This document shows, piece by piece, positions 1 through 13,660 of a stretch of 64,000 nt of DNA. The position numbers and the translations under genes are program-made. A model generated the notes under the pieces. The model was not told where the DNA came from. It saw only the letters and a program-made list of their open reading frames with translations, and did no database searches. The DNA comes from Microvelia longipes (lineage: Eukaryota > Arthropoda > Insecta > Hemiptera > Veliidae). The stretch's first letter is position 1; each line of letters starts with the position of its first letter. The stretch covers positions 23,066,225 to 23,130,224 of the forward strand of contig JACMZG010000008.1 of NCBI GenBank assembly GCA_018340805.1. The letters run 5' to 3'.

Positions 1-2090
1 ACCAGGTGTCATTAACCCGGTTTGCTCAGTCGCCAAAACTTTCAAAAAATCAGCAAAATTCAGGGTTAATATGCTTTGCTGCGAAAAAGGTCAATAATTA
101 TGTTTTTTGAGACGCTGAATCAAATGAAACCGGTCTGAAGTTGATACTACTTAGTGACCAAAAAGTCGAAAAAACACAAAAAATACCGAAAATCAAAATT
201 ACGGTCCATAGAAATTAAATTTCAAGTAGGATGTCGTTTTCTATGAATTTTTGGGCGCCAAATCGAATAAATTCGGTCCGAAATCGATACAGCCACTCTA
301 AGTGACCAAAAAGTTGAAAAAACTGTGGCAATACCAGAACACCTAAATTTTGGTAACCTAACTATCATAATAATTAAAATTACAATTTAACTAAATTTTA
401 TACTTACACTTACCAGTGTTACTACATTTATATATACGATGGTTTTAAAAAGTAAACAAGGCTAGCATACTATTAGAGGCATACATTTCATAAATTTTTT
501 ATTTAGCTTTACCACATAACAGTTCCGATTATTAATATGCCTCATATTACAATATTTTTTGTTGATAAATGAGTATAAACTTTAAAAACTTGTATATTTT
601 TCTTAAATTACAAATTGTATTTTTCAAAACAAAACAAATTACAATTCACAAAAAATGCTAATGGTTACAAAAAAAATAGGTTGTTAAATGTTGAATATTA
701 TTAGGAGTTTTACAAAACGAAAGAGGTACTATGGGCGTGCTGGGACCAATGACTCACATTCATGGAGCAGTGGGCCTTATTCCTTTATATGCAAATTTTA
801 CGCGAAAAATGACAAACGATTTCTTTTAATAATTATCACAAACTCTATCCACCTACCTCTGAAAAATACTGATATTTAATGAATTTAATATATTCCAAAA
901 ACATGCACTTAATAAAAGGAAGTTTATAAAAATACTTTCCAAGCGTTTAATTGGATTCTTCATAGAGGAGCAATTATTATTGAAGAGAGAGCGAAGCGAT
1001 ATGACAGCCGACAAGAGAATGCAGCCAATTTAAATTGTTTAAGTACCAATTTCTCCCGCAGGGAGCAGTAAGGTATAGCTGGCAAGTTTGTTCTTTAATT
1101 GATGGACGTTAAAGATATCTAGTTTGTCATAAACGAAAGCTTCACATCGTAAATAACTCTGCGAGTGAAGGATAATACAAAGCTGGGAGGTATTGGAACC
1201 AGACTACAGAAAGGACTTCTACTTTACATTTATATTGTTTTGATTCAATAGGAAACAAGTTACAAGACGATTAGAAGACAAAATGAGGAGTGGTCTCTAT
1301 GTTTTCATGTAACATGTTTAACATGTAACATTGGTACCTCATCAATAAATTCTAGACCTAACTATCTGAAACAAAACCTTATTAACTTGACTAGTAACTA
1401 CCTTGTTTTCTAAAGTATATTTTGTTATTTCTAAACATTTATTTAACCCAAACCAGCCAGGATCGTGCCTTATATTTTATGTATTTTGTACATTTAAAGA
1501 GTTTACTTGTTTACAATTTAAATAATTCAGTTAATTAAATAAAATAAAACTCTAGTTTCATTGCTCATTTTCATGTCGAATTATTTGTGTAAACAATTTT
1601 TAGTTAAAGTTAGTTGAATTATGATTAGACTTCTACGTATTTAAGTATTCTAGAATACAAGAAACTGACCGATTATATACAGTGACTAAGCGATAATTCT
1701 AAAAAATGAATTCTTACATTCGCTAACTTGTGTCAGTTACAAACACTCATTTCTCTTAAAAATATACCAGTTTATAGTTTGAATTAATGAAATAACATGC
1801 AGCAGTAATACTTCTGTTTGTCGTCAATTCAGAATTAATATAATGATGTTGACTTACATTTAAAAATTATATGAGGATATTGTCATCTAACTAAGTATTA
1901 AAGTCAATTTATTTAATTACAAATTCATATATTACTTATAATCATGCGGGTACGGGAAACCTCGGAACTTGTCTAACCACATCCAGCGGTGAGGAAAATT
2001 TAGACAATATAAATATCTGTCTTAGAAATTGTGGCAACTAAAAAATTCTTTAGAAGTTCCTAAACGTACTGCTGCGACGGTACACACGTT
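1..2090. other. AT-rich DNA with an old interspersed repeat at its left end
   Basis: I see no gene here. The first 300 bases belong to a dispersed family recognised by the order 'cattaacccggtttgctcag', 'accaaaaagt' and 'aaataccgaaaa'. Related stretches occur at about 4,720-4,920 (plus), 39,310-39,850 and 51,480-51,720 (opposite orientation). The 688-879 open frame has no recognisable content. A short piece near 1,944 ('gggtacgggaaacctcgga') resembles the tail of the 5S-like repeat family seen at 54,750. Confidence 0.45.
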
Positions 2091-2091
2091 G

Positions 2092-2505
2092 GACGAATTC
2101 TCTTTGGAATGCGTGTTTTCGTGCTTAAAATATGTTACTTGCTTAAGATTTTAGTTGATGCTTTATAGCTTGAGCAGTTATTTAACATTAGGGCACCAAC
2201 TTTTACTCAAATTTTCTGTATTTTTTTAAGGTACTTAAAAAAATATACATACTTATCCAATTGTTTATACAAACCTGTGCTTCCTTGACTTTATTGACAG
2301 TACACACTATTATTTGCTCTAGTTAGCTCAGTCAATGCTTATAATTAAAGGATGTAGCGCATTTCCTTTGAAAATATAAAAAAAATAGTTACAAGTAGTG
2401 CTGATAATTGAGTAACTGCTTAAAATTATAAAGGATACACCGGAGTCTTAAGCAAGAAACAGATGTTAAGGCCGAAAACACGCATTCCAAGGGAAATTCG
2501 CCTGG
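2092..2505. mobile_element. TIR element, GCGCATTTCC family, copy A
   Basis: The ends are inverted repeats. The left end (2,092-2,125) contains 'ggaatgcgtgttttcg' and the right end (2,472-2,505) contains 'cgaaaacacgcattcc'. The subterminal 'cttgcttaag' on the left is mirrored by 'cttaagcaag' on the right. An internal 'gcgcatttcctttgaaa' at about 2,359 is shared with copies near 5,570, 10,530, 33,570 and 44,911. There is no coding capacity, so this is a non-autonomous element. The superfamily and target duplication are not resolved. Confidence 0.6.
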
Positions 2506-5455
2506 CATACGGACCAGCATTATTTTGTTGTTGAAAACTTACATAATGTAAATAAAACGATTCCAACCCAGGTACCCTAGTTTTGAGTACTTTGAGCGAT
2601 CTTATTGACTCCGGACCATTTTCATTCAACTCACAGGCCCAAAAAAACATCGAAACCATATTTTCCAATACGGATTTTCCAATAATTTCCCATGTTTTCC
2701 AATAATTTATTACAGGTTTTTCGATTTTTTGGTCACTGTAAGTGGTCGTATCAACTCCAGACCATTTCCGGAAAGTGGTCAGTCATTGTGTATGCGTGGA
2801 CATGTGTCTACAAATATATTATCGTATTTAAACGGCAGTGGCATTTTGTGGTGTTTATCTATAAACTAGTCCTCTCTCAATATTTTGTACAAATTCTCGG
2901 TCATAAATAGACGGTGCTAAATTGTAACTCACTTTTCCACTTCCACTGTCGTAGTATGCGCACGCACCCCTCCAAGAACCGACTTTTTCCATATGGTTCA
3001 TTTGGTCGGCACTGTCTAACATCTTAAGGGCAAAGGGCCTCGGGACAGTTATTTTCTATCAGCATTGAAATACTTATATTTTTTATTATTTGTGTAATAG
3101 TTTTAGCGTTCTCTTTTAAATGTAAAAACTAATTGGCTAACTCAGAAGTTTTATTTATTCAAAATTCAATGGTTCCCGGTATATAATCCCTAGTGTAAAG
3201 TTTTTTAGGTAATTTTATATTAGTGCTTTTGTCATAACTTCAAACTATTATTCCTTTCAGTCTTGTCGTTTTTATCAATTGTTTGCTATGCATCGTGCTT
3301 AGTTCTAATGTAGTATCGATACCCGGCACTTATAAACTTGTTGCTAAATGCTCTTCTAAAAACACGTATCGCCCTTGTCTAACAATCCATGGATCCAAAT
3401 TTTATTGTTAGGATTATCTTCATAATAGATAAATACAGGTAAATAAAATATTTGTTCATAAAATATTTTATGAACAAGACAGGAAAGAAAACAAAACTGA
3501 CACGTTAGATTTTTATCTACCTCAGTCAAATTTTAAATTACCTGCCTCGGCTTCACCTCTACCTGGTAATTTGTATAGAGCTTTTCCCCGCCTACGGTTC
3601 GGGGGCTAAACTTAAAATTAGTCAATAAACTATATTTATCTGCGTTATTACATAAATAAGTATTATACTATAACAGTAGCAACAAGTAACTCATGCTACA
3701 CATTACTACTTTATATAGAGTAAACCAATTAATATTTACTAACAATTTAAAATTCCTCTTTTATTCAAAGATTTATACGAACTAATCTAAATAAAAACCA
3801 TTTTCAACTTTCATAGAAGTTTTAAAACCTTCATCAAACTATTTATTAAAATTGTTAAAGAAAAATAAATGTTTTTAGATTTTTTATGCGATAAAATTCA
3901 AGAATATTTCTATGAATATAAAGATAGCAGAAATGGAATAAAATGAAATAGTAGCACAACAAGAAATGCAATTTGTTTTTCCCTAGGGAGGTTTACGGAT
4001 CGTTTAAATCAGCTGTAAAAATATTTTAAAAAGACACCCACTGTCAGTTTAGTTTTAGATAAATGTGTTTTATAGAATAATAAACTCAGACATATTACTT
4101 TGTTACATTTATTGCTTTAAATCTTTCCACCGGATCTCTTAAACTTTTACGATTTTAACTATACTTTATTTACAATTTGAATTATTCCGTATGAGATAAA
4201 GCCCAATAAAAAGTGAAATTGCAAAGAAATAAAAAGATAAAAATCTGTTGGGCAACTTTTTACTTTAAAGATTTATCGAAAATCGAAATGTTCATAAATT
4301 GAAACTTCCTTAAATGTGACGTTAAAAACATTAAGAGATACCGACCTACGATTTATAAGAGAACTTAATACCATGTTTATAAAACATGAGATAAACATCG
4401 TATCTGTTCGCTTTTAATCACAGCTTCAACAGATACAGAATGTGAATAAGAAACAATCTTAATATCTTATACAGCTTTCTCAATAAGCCTGGCCGATTTG
4501 AAAACACAGCTGTAATTGATTATTGAGAGCAGCTGTAATAAAAAGTATTTTTCTTCATTTAGCGAATTTCCGTAGGGAAATATTGTCAATAAGATAAGTG
4601 TAAGAGCAGGAGTCGGACCCGGAAGTGTTCCAAATCCGTTTCAGAGGTCTCTTATATATATCTTCCAAACGGATAAATAGTTATTATCAAAATTGGTTTC
4701 AAAAATCAATCTTGGGGAGGACACGACGTCAGTAACTTGGTCTGCTGATAGAAAAATATTTAAAAAAAATAGTAAAATTAGGTTCAAAATTATTGCCGTA
4801 AAAAATTGGACCTATATGAAATCGAATAAAATTAGACGATAAGCGCTATAACTCCCTTAAGTGATCAAAAAGTCAAAAAACCGTGGTTAATAACATGAAG
4901 CCCTAAATACGGTTAGTAAACAACAAATTTGAAATAGGGTTCGCTTTTGATGTTTCTAGGGACTCTTAGTTGAATGATACAGGTGATGATTATGAGTAGA
5001 TACGAGCACAAAGTGTGGCCGGACCGAGAGTATGGAGCCACCTTAACCCGGAGGATGAGAGGCACGAAGGCGGTGATAGCCAGCTTTGATGAGCTTGAAA
5101 TTAAGGGGGTGAAATTATCGAGGCCCAACTACCTTTTAAAGATTAAGTAAGGGGATTTCAACAAGTATTAATTATAAATCAGAAAATTGGAGAGAGGGGT
5201 CGGAAGCCCATCATAAACTAGGGGATCGGAGGCGGAAAATCGCCACGGAGTGCGTGGCAACAGTCCCGGAAGTCCCAGTCAGGGAAGTAGATGGGGGTAA
5301 TTGGCAATCTAACTAAACCTTACTGTGTTGACGTCACAAAAGTATTCATCGCCAGAGTCCCAGGATCGAATCTAGGGACCGGCGATAATTTATAATCGTT
5401 ATATTTACACTATATAAGTTCATATCTAAAAAATAATCGCGGAGGTCCCCCTTTT
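2506..5455. other. Intergenic, repeat-derived, no gene seen
   Basis: The open frames here are short and lack recognisable domains. Around 3,560-3,620 are degenerate 'cctcggcttc' and 'cgcctacggttcggggg' motifs like those of the hairpin-unit repeats at 38.9 and 44.4 kb. About 4,720-4,920 is another copy of the family at position 1. About 5,180-5,400 is relatively GC-rich and includes a tRNA B-box-like 'ggatcgaatc' at about 5,362 flanked by complementary 'gtccc' and 'gggac'. This could be the remnant of a tRNA-derived SINE, but no A box was found. Confidence 0.4.
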
Positions 5456-5806
5456 AAAATGCATGCTTCCTTTCTTCACAATCCTTTTCTTGCTTAAGCG
5501 TTGTAAGGATTATGCTCTATAATCTAAGCAGTTATTTTACTACTTGTTACTCACATGTTACGGATTTTTCAAAGGAAATGCGCTGGAAATAATGCTGAGC
5601 GGTACTGGTTTTAAAACCATAACTTGAGTTTTGTATAACCTTTTAGATAAGTACGCGGTTTTTTTTACTGAAATCCGTAAAAATTTAGTAATAAGTTGTA
5701 AAGCAACTATTTAGGTTATGAAGCATAAACCTTGAGCTTTAAAAACTTAAGCAAGAAAAGTATGGTGAAGCTAGGAAGCACGCATTTCGAAAGAAATTCG
5801 CCCGGT
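5456..5806. mobile_element. TIR element, GCGCATTTCC family, copy B
   Basis: A second copy of the family at 2,092. The left end has 'gcatgcttcc' followed by 'cttgcttaag' (about 5,460-5,500). The right end has 'cttaagcaag' followed by 'ggaagcacgc' (about 5,747-5,790). The internal 'tttcaaaggaaatgcgctgg' at about 5,570 is shared with the other copies. It is non-coding and probably non-autonomous. Confidence 0.55.
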
Positions 5807-8800
5807 TTGCGGATCTCCGGGCAAAACTTTTAAAATATTTTCTTCCAATATTGAATCTTTCAAACTTTAAATGTTCTCAAGTCTCTAAAGTGCATAAAAA
5901 TTATCCTAATACCCACGATTTCTTCTATTTTAAATCTTATTAGAACGGAAAGAATAATTTAAAATAGTTTTGAGTACATTATTTCAATTTTCTTGATTTT
6001 AAATTTCTTTTAAAAGGGTAATCACGATTGGTTCCCATTAGTACCAACATAACAACGATAAAAATTGATATTCAGTTTATAAAGCACATTACAATTTTGA
6101 TTTACAATGGAAATGAATGGATCTTGAAGATAAACAAGCTCAATGATTTCAAATAAACTTCAATTGTAAGATCTAACAGAGAGGTATGAAATTTAAATAG
6201 ACTATTATATTAGCAAATGAGATAAAGGTTTATTGGTTATTGATTACTCCGTACGTAAGATTTCCACGCAGATTTATATCATGTTAACATAAAATTTAAA
6301 GTATGTCATCTTTAGAGATATTTTTTAATGGATACTAAGATGTGTACTAATAGATTATAATAAAGTAATATTAAGATTCAAATAATAATGCAAACAATAC
6401 ACAAGCAAGATAAGGAAAATTTATGGTATTTTAATAGACCATTATTTTAAGGATTACTACACAACTGAGAACGATAAAGCTTTATTCGTCCATATTAAAT
6501 CATCAATTTCTTAAGAGTATTCTAAATTTTTAGGCAGCATAAAAAGAAATTTAAAGACAATTCCTATCAAATGTCATGCATAAACATAGCGGGGTTTATG
6601 CGTGAATAAGACACAGAGTTGTGACAACAGAGTAACATTTATTCAAGAAATGCCTAAAAACTAATAATTAATGCAAATTCTTGGATTCGCATTTTCAAGA
6701 CTTTTAACGCTAGTACAAAATTTTCATAAAATGACGCTAGTAAAATTGTCCTGATGATGAAAGTGGAAAGAATTGGCTTTCTGATTCTAATAGATTATAT
6801 AAATATATAAACACATACACACACACACACACACACACTTGTGTGTAAGAGTTTTTAACCTTGTGTATGGCCTACTATAATTCTCGAAGACTTTCTCAAA
6901 TCGAAACGAAACTTGATATCAGAAATAATAACGAAACGAAATAATCACGTCATCAAATTTTCTTTTGAAACTTGACATGGCATTAAAGCAATACGTCAAG
7001 GTGGACTAACTCGAGTGAAACTGGTATATGTGTCTAAACTAAAGGTTTGCGAGGTAGTTGAGGAGAACATCTCTAACTTTGCCCTGGTTAGTCTACTATC
7101 TAATACGTGGTCCGAAGTGATAACATGAGCCCAGGTGGCCGAGAAGCGGCCTACATATTGAAAATTCGCTAAATACATGACAAAATGCTAATAAAAAAAT
7201 AATGACACCATAACAAATAATACAAGATAACAACCGATGCACAAGGGACTACTTCTAAGCGGGCTAAAGGGTAGGGAAAGAGCAGCCGCGAAGGTGCAAG
7301 GGGCAGTGGACCCCTGGTTTTTAGGATGAACATACATTCTATACGCCTACGATAGTAGGTGAGGAAAATTAAAATATCAAGGAGAGGTATAAACTTACCA
7401 TTCGTTGTAAATGACATTGCGGACATAAATCTTAGATGCGCCAAGAGAAGATGCATAAATTATTATGACCATAATTTGAAATTATCTTCATAACTGCAAC
7501 AGTTATACGAATTTGAATGTAACAAATAAATATATAAATATAAAAATAAAATTACAGTAAACTTAATACAAAACTACCATATTTTTTAAAAACAATGCAA
7601 TTTGATGATAAGTTTAACATTTAAGGATAACCTAAAAAATAACCAACAAAACAAAGATGAAAACTAAACAAACACATTAACAAAGATGAATAAGGCCAAG
7701 ATCAAATAAAAACATATAAAAAATATAAAAAAAAGAATTAAATCTCAAATAAAATGTTTTACTTTTATTCTAGCCCAGAGATAGTTAAATGATTTAAGGA
7801 TCTAGAAGGGCGGAGATAAAGCAGTAGGGCTTTGATTTAGTGCTATGATCCCTTTGAGTAAAATTAAGAACCCGTATAATGTTTGACCTTAATACCTTAG
7901 GAAGGAATAAAATAGTAAAGAAAGTTGAATATAAAAGACTGAAGATAGCAGTGGTATAACATTGTAGTAAACATGACTTAACATAATTTCATTATAACTT
8001 TGAACATATTATAATGAACGGTACTTATAAACAAAGAATTTTTAAGAAAACATTCTAAAAAAACATCGCATTGTAAAACGTTTGAAGAAAATCTTTGAGC
8101 TCAAATAAAATTATAAGCTTATTATACTCTTTTCTTTTTATCTCGATTTTTTTTAACAATATTGCTTTTATTTGATACACAAATTATAATAGCAACAAAC
8201 TTTATATTAATATAATAATAATACAAAAAAAAAACTTATAAATACTAATACTAAAATTATAACGTTTACTTTTAATCAAGAATAAAAGAAATAACTAATA
8301 AAAAGAAGAAAATATATAGGCTTAATAGATAAAATATATTGTAAAAAATTATATAAAAATATATGTATAGTAAGTCGTTAATGAAGATAAAGTATTTCAT
8401 TACACTTTAAGCTTAAAACCAATTTTGAAGTAATACAAATATCAATTTAACATATCGTAATATAATTATGATGAATGCTATGCCGTATAAATATGTTATC
8501 CATATACCGCATATATCACAAGAAGATTCACCAAATGTGGATTAAGTTTCACCAATATTACATTCAACAACTCGTACAAGTTCTACAGATTAGATGTATA
8601 AACTATAATTTACTTCAGATCTTTGAAAGAAGAAAAATGTTTAAATAAATATATTTACTAGTTCTGTAAAAAGATCTTATCATATTATACAAATTTTCAA
8701 TTATATGTTAGTTAAAAGTCGGAAATCAACTAATGAAATATATTCATTAATAAAAAAATTATAAAACCAAAAAAACAATAAATAGAGTAATTAATTAATA

Positions 8801-9960
8801 GAATAATTAATAGATAGACTCTAACAAAAAAATGTTTTATTTAACTTTTGAAACGGATCATTTACGTGTTTGAGGCTTTACTGGCATGACCTTAGTTAAG
8901 TACCTATAGCTTTACTAAGTCATGTATACAGCACAGTGCAAATCTGAAACACTTAAAGAAATAATACTTGTAATCATTTCATCTTCATCGAACCAAGCCA
9001 GTAGTTCCAACTGCACGCTCGGTAAACTGAATAACCTTTGTAAAATCTCATACCTAGTTATTTAAGTTCATCGATAAGCTTCCTCTGCAACTTAGAGCTC
9101 AGAGTGAGTTAAAATAATATAGATTAAATCCGACTTAAAACACCTACAACTAGCAACCTGGAAGGATTATAAACACCTACGGTGCAAGAGTTCCGCTATT
9201 TATTATTGGTATAATTTTACTATAATCTAAAAGTTAAAGTAAAATTTACAACGCCAAGAAGAATCAGTAGTTCTTGTTTCAAAAAATTTTCAAGCCAGAT
9301 TGATGGAATGAATATTGTTTGAAACCAGTGCGATGTATAAACAATTTGTAAAATTACCCAACTACTCTTTTTTCACTTATATGAACATGGAAAGTAAATG
9401 TTTACAGATAGTGTGGATGATTTGAAAATCTAGACTACAAAAAGCCATTCAAAGTTATTTCTTTGCTGATGTTTACTCTGATTTAAAGGTTTTTTTCATT
9501 TTTAGGATTTTATTTTTTATGATTTGACATTTCACTCAACTACTTCTTAATTTTTTTATTCTTTTTTTAGATAGGCAGTAAATTATTTCATTTTTTTACA
9601 AAAAAATTAAATTTAAAACTCTACAGAATAAAAGATAAAAATGATAATCATTCGATATTTGGGAGAGAGAATTTAGAAGAGAAATCAGAGAATTGGGAGA
9701 ATCATTGTAACCACAAAACAAATAAAACCACAAATGTAACGTGAACTGAACCTACAACTGCTTAGACAGTGAAACTAAAAATTTAAATACCCAACGTTTC
9801 TTTTCCCTCAAGTTTCAGCCACAGTTTGATGAATATAGAATTAAAAAATTGAATTACAGTACAGAGATTGTTTTGAGTATCATTATTAAACATTAGTACT
9901 GTGTTGCATCAGAAACTTACGTTAGAAGAATACATATAACAAAGATAGTAGACCTATAGA
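5807..9960. other. AT-rich intergenic DNA with a CA microsatellite
   Basis: I see no gene. A short (AC)n run lies at about 6,815-6,840. The overlapping open frames at 6,996-7,456 have no recognisable domain. The text around 7,160-7,190 ('gaaaattcgctaaat') recurs near 21,117, so this is repeat sequence. From 7,460 to 9,960 the DNA is very AT-rich and featureless to the eye. Confidence 0.4.
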
Positions 9961-9984
9961 GTGCTGAAAATAAAAATTAGTTAT

Positions 9985-10345
9985 ATTTATAAAAAATTGC
10001 TTCGCTTGCTAAATGCTGTTAATATATACGTGTCCGAAATATTTTAATAAAGATAAATTCGCTAGCTAGAATGAAACTATTCGCTCAATGTAGATTGCGT
10101 ATTATATTTAAAAAGAGGCTCTCTAGATCGATTGTATTAAAAATTATACCAAGCAAAAATTACCTTGCTTCGCTCGCTAGATTGAGTGCATTTAAAACGA
10201 TAAAATTGAATCTCATTGTTCGCTAGATGCTATAAATATATGTTGGAAATGTTTCTAATAAGTGGCTAGCTTGGCTCGCTGAATAGCTGGATATTATGTA
10301 TATTAAAATTGGCTCGATTTGCTCGCTTGACTGAAATAAATACAC
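9985..10345. repeat. Degenerate tandem array of 'cttcgctcgct'-type units
   Basis: About six degenerate occurrences of a 'ttgcttcgctcgctaga' motif lie at roughly 9,998, 10,060, 10,163, 10,215, 10,268 and 10,318. They are separated by AT-rich spacers of about 50-100 bp. Each motif can fold, because CTCG pairs with CGAG around a TTCG-like centre. Similar motifs form the tail of the 5S-like repeat family at 14,410-14,525 and 22,030-22,140. Confidence 0.5.
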
Positions 10346-10389
10346 ACTCGCAATATATAGCCATATTTCAAATAATTCTGGCGCGAAGA

Positions 10390-10560
10390 TCTGCAAGCCT
10401 GGCGAATTTTCTTTGAAATGCATGCATCCTTCCTTTTAAATGTTTACCTTGCTTAAATATTCTGTTCATGATTCATAACCTGTAGAAGTGGCATAACTAC
10501 TAGTTACTCAATAATTTCCGATTTTATTTAAGGAAATGCGCATATTTATCCTATAGTCCT
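10390..10560. mobile_element. Partial copy of the GCGCATTTCC TIR family
   Basis: The sequence contains, in order, 'ggcgaattttctttgaaatgc', 'ttaccttgctta' and 'aaggaaatgcgca', which matches the left half of copies A and B. No right end was found, so this is a truncated copy. Confidence 0.45.
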
Positions 10561-10827
10561 ATAATCATTTAGTCATCATTCTAAACTCAGAAATGCAAAT
10601 TATTATTCGTACTAATATAGAGCTCTCCAGAGATCCGCTCTGCGTATCTCCAAGCCAGATTTTTTTTTAAATTTAAAAAATATTCTATGATCAAGGAACA
10701 TGATAATTATTTACTTATTTAAAGTAGAAGTGTACAAGTAAATTTAGTCGTGATATCGTTCTTTATTTACTTAAAATAAAATAATTAGTTCAATATTTAC
10801 TATACAATGAAACTTATCGCAAATATT

Positions 10828-10828
<1 letters not shown>

Positions 10829-10871
<43 letters not shown>
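10829..10871 (-). repeat. TTA microsatellite tail of the adjacent LINE
   Basis: A run of about 14 AAT/TAA triplets on the plus strand, reading as TTA/ATT on the minus strand. It lies about 105 bp beyond the stop codon of the minus-strand reverse transcriptase fragment and just after a minus-strand 'aataaataag'. It is probably the 3' tail of that LINE. Confidence 0.7.
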
Positions 10872-10872
<1 letters not shown>

Positions 10873-11890
10873 CTTATTTATTGTGTTAGCTTATTACAAG
10901 ATACAACATGTCAAATATTACATAATACATTATTATACAAGAAAACATTCTTTATAAATAAAAAACAGAGTTGAATTATTTTAAGTATTCATTAATAGAG
11001 TAAAAAGCCTTGCTGAACAAGAATTTCTTGACTGACTTTTTAAATGACTCAGCAGAGGCACAGTTGGTTTTAATATTATCAGGAAGTTTATTATAACAGG
11101 AGATTGCAATATTATGAGGAGATGATTGAAACCTGGCTGTTCTACATTGTAAGGGGTAAAGTTTGTTTTTATTCCTAGTATTTACATTATGTACATCCTT
11201 ATGACTAATAAACTTATCAGAGAACTGTACAATATATTTACATGCTTCTAAAATAACTATAGAGTATAGAGTCAATATATTATGTTTAATAAAAGAAGGT
11301 TTGGCTGAGTTTCTATAAGGAATATTAAATACTAACCTTAAAATTCTTTTTTGCAATATAAATACTCTGCAAGCTTGAGGACTTAAACCCCAGGCGAGCA
11401 CGTGACTAGATAGATAAGGATATACTAATCCATGATACAACATTAATAGCACATTAGTGGAGTTGTAACTCTTTAATTTTCTAATAAGATGATAAGCACT
11501 ATTTAGTTTATTTACAATATTATTTACATGCACATCATATTTGAACTCACGATCAATTTGTAAACCTAAAAGTTTAGTAATAGGAACAACACTTAATGGA
11601 CTTGCATTTATCATAAACAGTAGTGGCCTGGAAATTATTCTACTACTGTAAACCATGGATACACTTTTATTAGTATTTATTAGTAGACCGTTAGAAAAAC
11701 ACCATTTTACAAATAACTCACAAACTAAATTAACATTTCTCTCTAACGTCTCTAGATCAGATCCGTACACCAAGACTGATGTGTCATCAACATACATGAT
11801 GACATGGCAATTTTTGCAATAAGTTTTTAGGAATTGAGGAAGATCATTTACGAATAAGGCAAAAATCAATAGTAAAGGGGGAAAAATATA
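10872..11890 (-). mobile_element. 5'-truncated non-LTR retrotransposon (LINE), RT C-terminal half
   Basis: A minus-strand open frame of about 300 codons (11,869 to 10,976) encodes the C-terminal part of a non-LTR reverse transcriptase. The frame stays open further upstream, where it reads PPLLLIF before ALFVNDLP, the usual 'GP-LLF--F-NDLP' context. YVDD catalytic residues follow (VIMYVDDTSVLV), then the thumb region with LLGLQID, LLMLYHGLVYPYL and ILRLVFNIP. The frame has no internal stop, so this copy is fairly young, but the fingers, motif A and the endonuclease are missing. This is 5' truncation, as expected for LINE insertion. The style is Jockey/CR1-like, but the clade is not certain. 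Confidence 0.85.
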
Positions 11891-11897
11891 AACATTA

Positions 11898-11923
11898 TGT
11901 ACGAATAGATATCTATTCGTACA
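11898..11923. repeat. Perfect 26-bp palindrome at the LINE 5' truncation point
   Basis: The half-site 'tgtacgaatagat' is followed directly by its exact reverse complement, with no spacer. It lies about 15-30 bp from the point where homology to reverse transcriptase stops. Confidence 0.8.
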
Positions 11924-11989
11924 GTTACAAAATTATACTTATAAAATATTTCACCTTATGTTACCGGAATGCAGATATTTTATAAATAA

Positions 11990-13430
11990 TTTCTTTTACC
12001 TAATTTTGGACAAGATACTGCGAAGAAACAGTACAAGAGCAAATTAAAAACGGAATGGAAATTTGAAGAAAACATTAGTACCAAGCACGGTGCATAAGGT
12101 AGGCAGGAATTAAGAATTATTTTCTCTTTGTAATGGATTCTTAAAGACAATTTCGTTTAACAAGATTATTTTGCATCAGACTTGAAAATCCAATTTTCAT
12201 CTTAAAAAAAGTAGAGAATTCAATGTAAAATTACTTTAAAAGGATAAGAAGTAATTTGAAAACATTACTTATTTCCAAAAACAGTGCTAGGAAATAAATT
12301 AGCGTAGTTTTGTATCTTTGCTATTCTAGATCTAATATAATGCGTATGACCCCTGGCCTGTTGCAAGGCCCTCCAAGTCATAATATTTTCTTCTTACATA
12401 CAGTCGTACCTTAAAATGAATTGTTAGCTATTATTAATCTTCAAGAAGTACGGCAGTTCCTTTAGGAATATCTATTTTATAAAATTACCTTATGTTAATG
12501 TATTTTTACTTATAGTTTAAATGAAAGAACGGTATCTAAACAACTCGAAATAATAGGAGTAGAGAAGAGTCTTTTAATATACGTGTTTAAAGCAGATAAC
12601 CATTGCTAGTCTTTAGTTGGTTCCGTTTACGAGCCGCGGGGTGTTTAGTGTGAGGTCTCTTTTGTTTCATTCGGCATGCTGTAAAACTTTATCAGCTTAA
12701 AAGGGAGTTGACGCCCCGGAGCCTTATTCAACTGTGTTACAAGCTTTCACAGAGTAAGTCCCTGTACGCAGTAAATGATCTTTTTCTTTCTATATAAAAA
12801 AGTAATACTGTGTTCAAATTGGCTTGGACCGGCACCGATACCTAGCCAATGTTACTAAAGACACCTCCGGGGCACGGACTTCATTACCATAATTGAACTT
12901 AGCTCGTAAAAACTAAAGACATTTTCGTTTAACTCGTTTAATTCTAGGATTGTTTGTGATTATTGCATTGGGTGTTAGCCATAGACAATATAAAAATAAA
13001 TCCTAATTAAAAAGACAATAAAACTCCTCGCCATGGAGAATATTAGTTTACGGCTCAAACTGATATTTATATTTTGCATTTAGACTTTTTAAATATTAGC
13101 TATTACTTGTAAAGTAACTGTAAGAATACAATAAGAAGGGAATCATTCATTACTTGCATTACAGAGTGGAGCTACTACCAAGCCTCGTTATCTCTTAAGC
13201 AAACGAGACAATATTCAGAAATAAAACATTAAATATACCATTATGAATTACGTAAACTGGTTGGAATCAAAATTTACTTCTTTTACATTTAACAGCTAGA
13301 TTATAAAAGAAAGAATGAATTAAATAAATACCAACACATGTGCTTTGTGATATTTGTCTGGACCAAAAAAGAAGATCACATGTTAGATCATAGTAATCAC
13401 TATAAACTGCAATATGATCCATTGCGTTTA
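11990..13430. other. Intergenic, no gene seen
   Basis: Only short open frames without recognisable content. The segment 12,620-12,790 is less AT-rich than its surroundings, but I could not support a gene or a known repeat in it. Confidence 0.35.
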
Positions 13431-13437
13431 ACACTAA

Positions 13438-13660
13438 CGCGACATTACATTAGAGCTACATCAAGAAAGAGTATTAACGCGATCGGTCATTTACGCTTAA
13501 GGTCATCTCCACGACTGTACACCAAAGTAACCAAAATATGTAGCTATGATGCCCAGTCACTGAGACGAATTTTAAGACTTTTTGATATTTGATGCAAGAA
13601 TGCTCTTTCGTGTTACCCAGTTTTGTAGACGACCAACTCTGTAAATACAAAGTTTATCTT
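13438..13660 (+). repeat. Interspersed repeat, copy 1 (pair with 16,748-16,925)
   Basis: A block of about 120 bp containing 'gcgatcggtcatttacgc' and 'ccaaagtaaccaaaatatg' is nearly identical to 16,748-16,866. The following 'ccaactctgtaaatacaaag' is also shared. The intervening sequence differs between copies. Two open frames run through the copies, but they differ in frame, so a protein is unlikely. Confidence 0.65.

Noticed and set aside
7169..7456. 95-codon minus-strand open frame
   Set aside because: No domain or signal recognised, and part of it recurs as a dispersed repeat near 21.1 kb.
13338..13592. 84-codon plus-strand open frame as a gene
   Set aside because: The central part is a repeat also found at 16,748, and the reading frame is not kept between copies.
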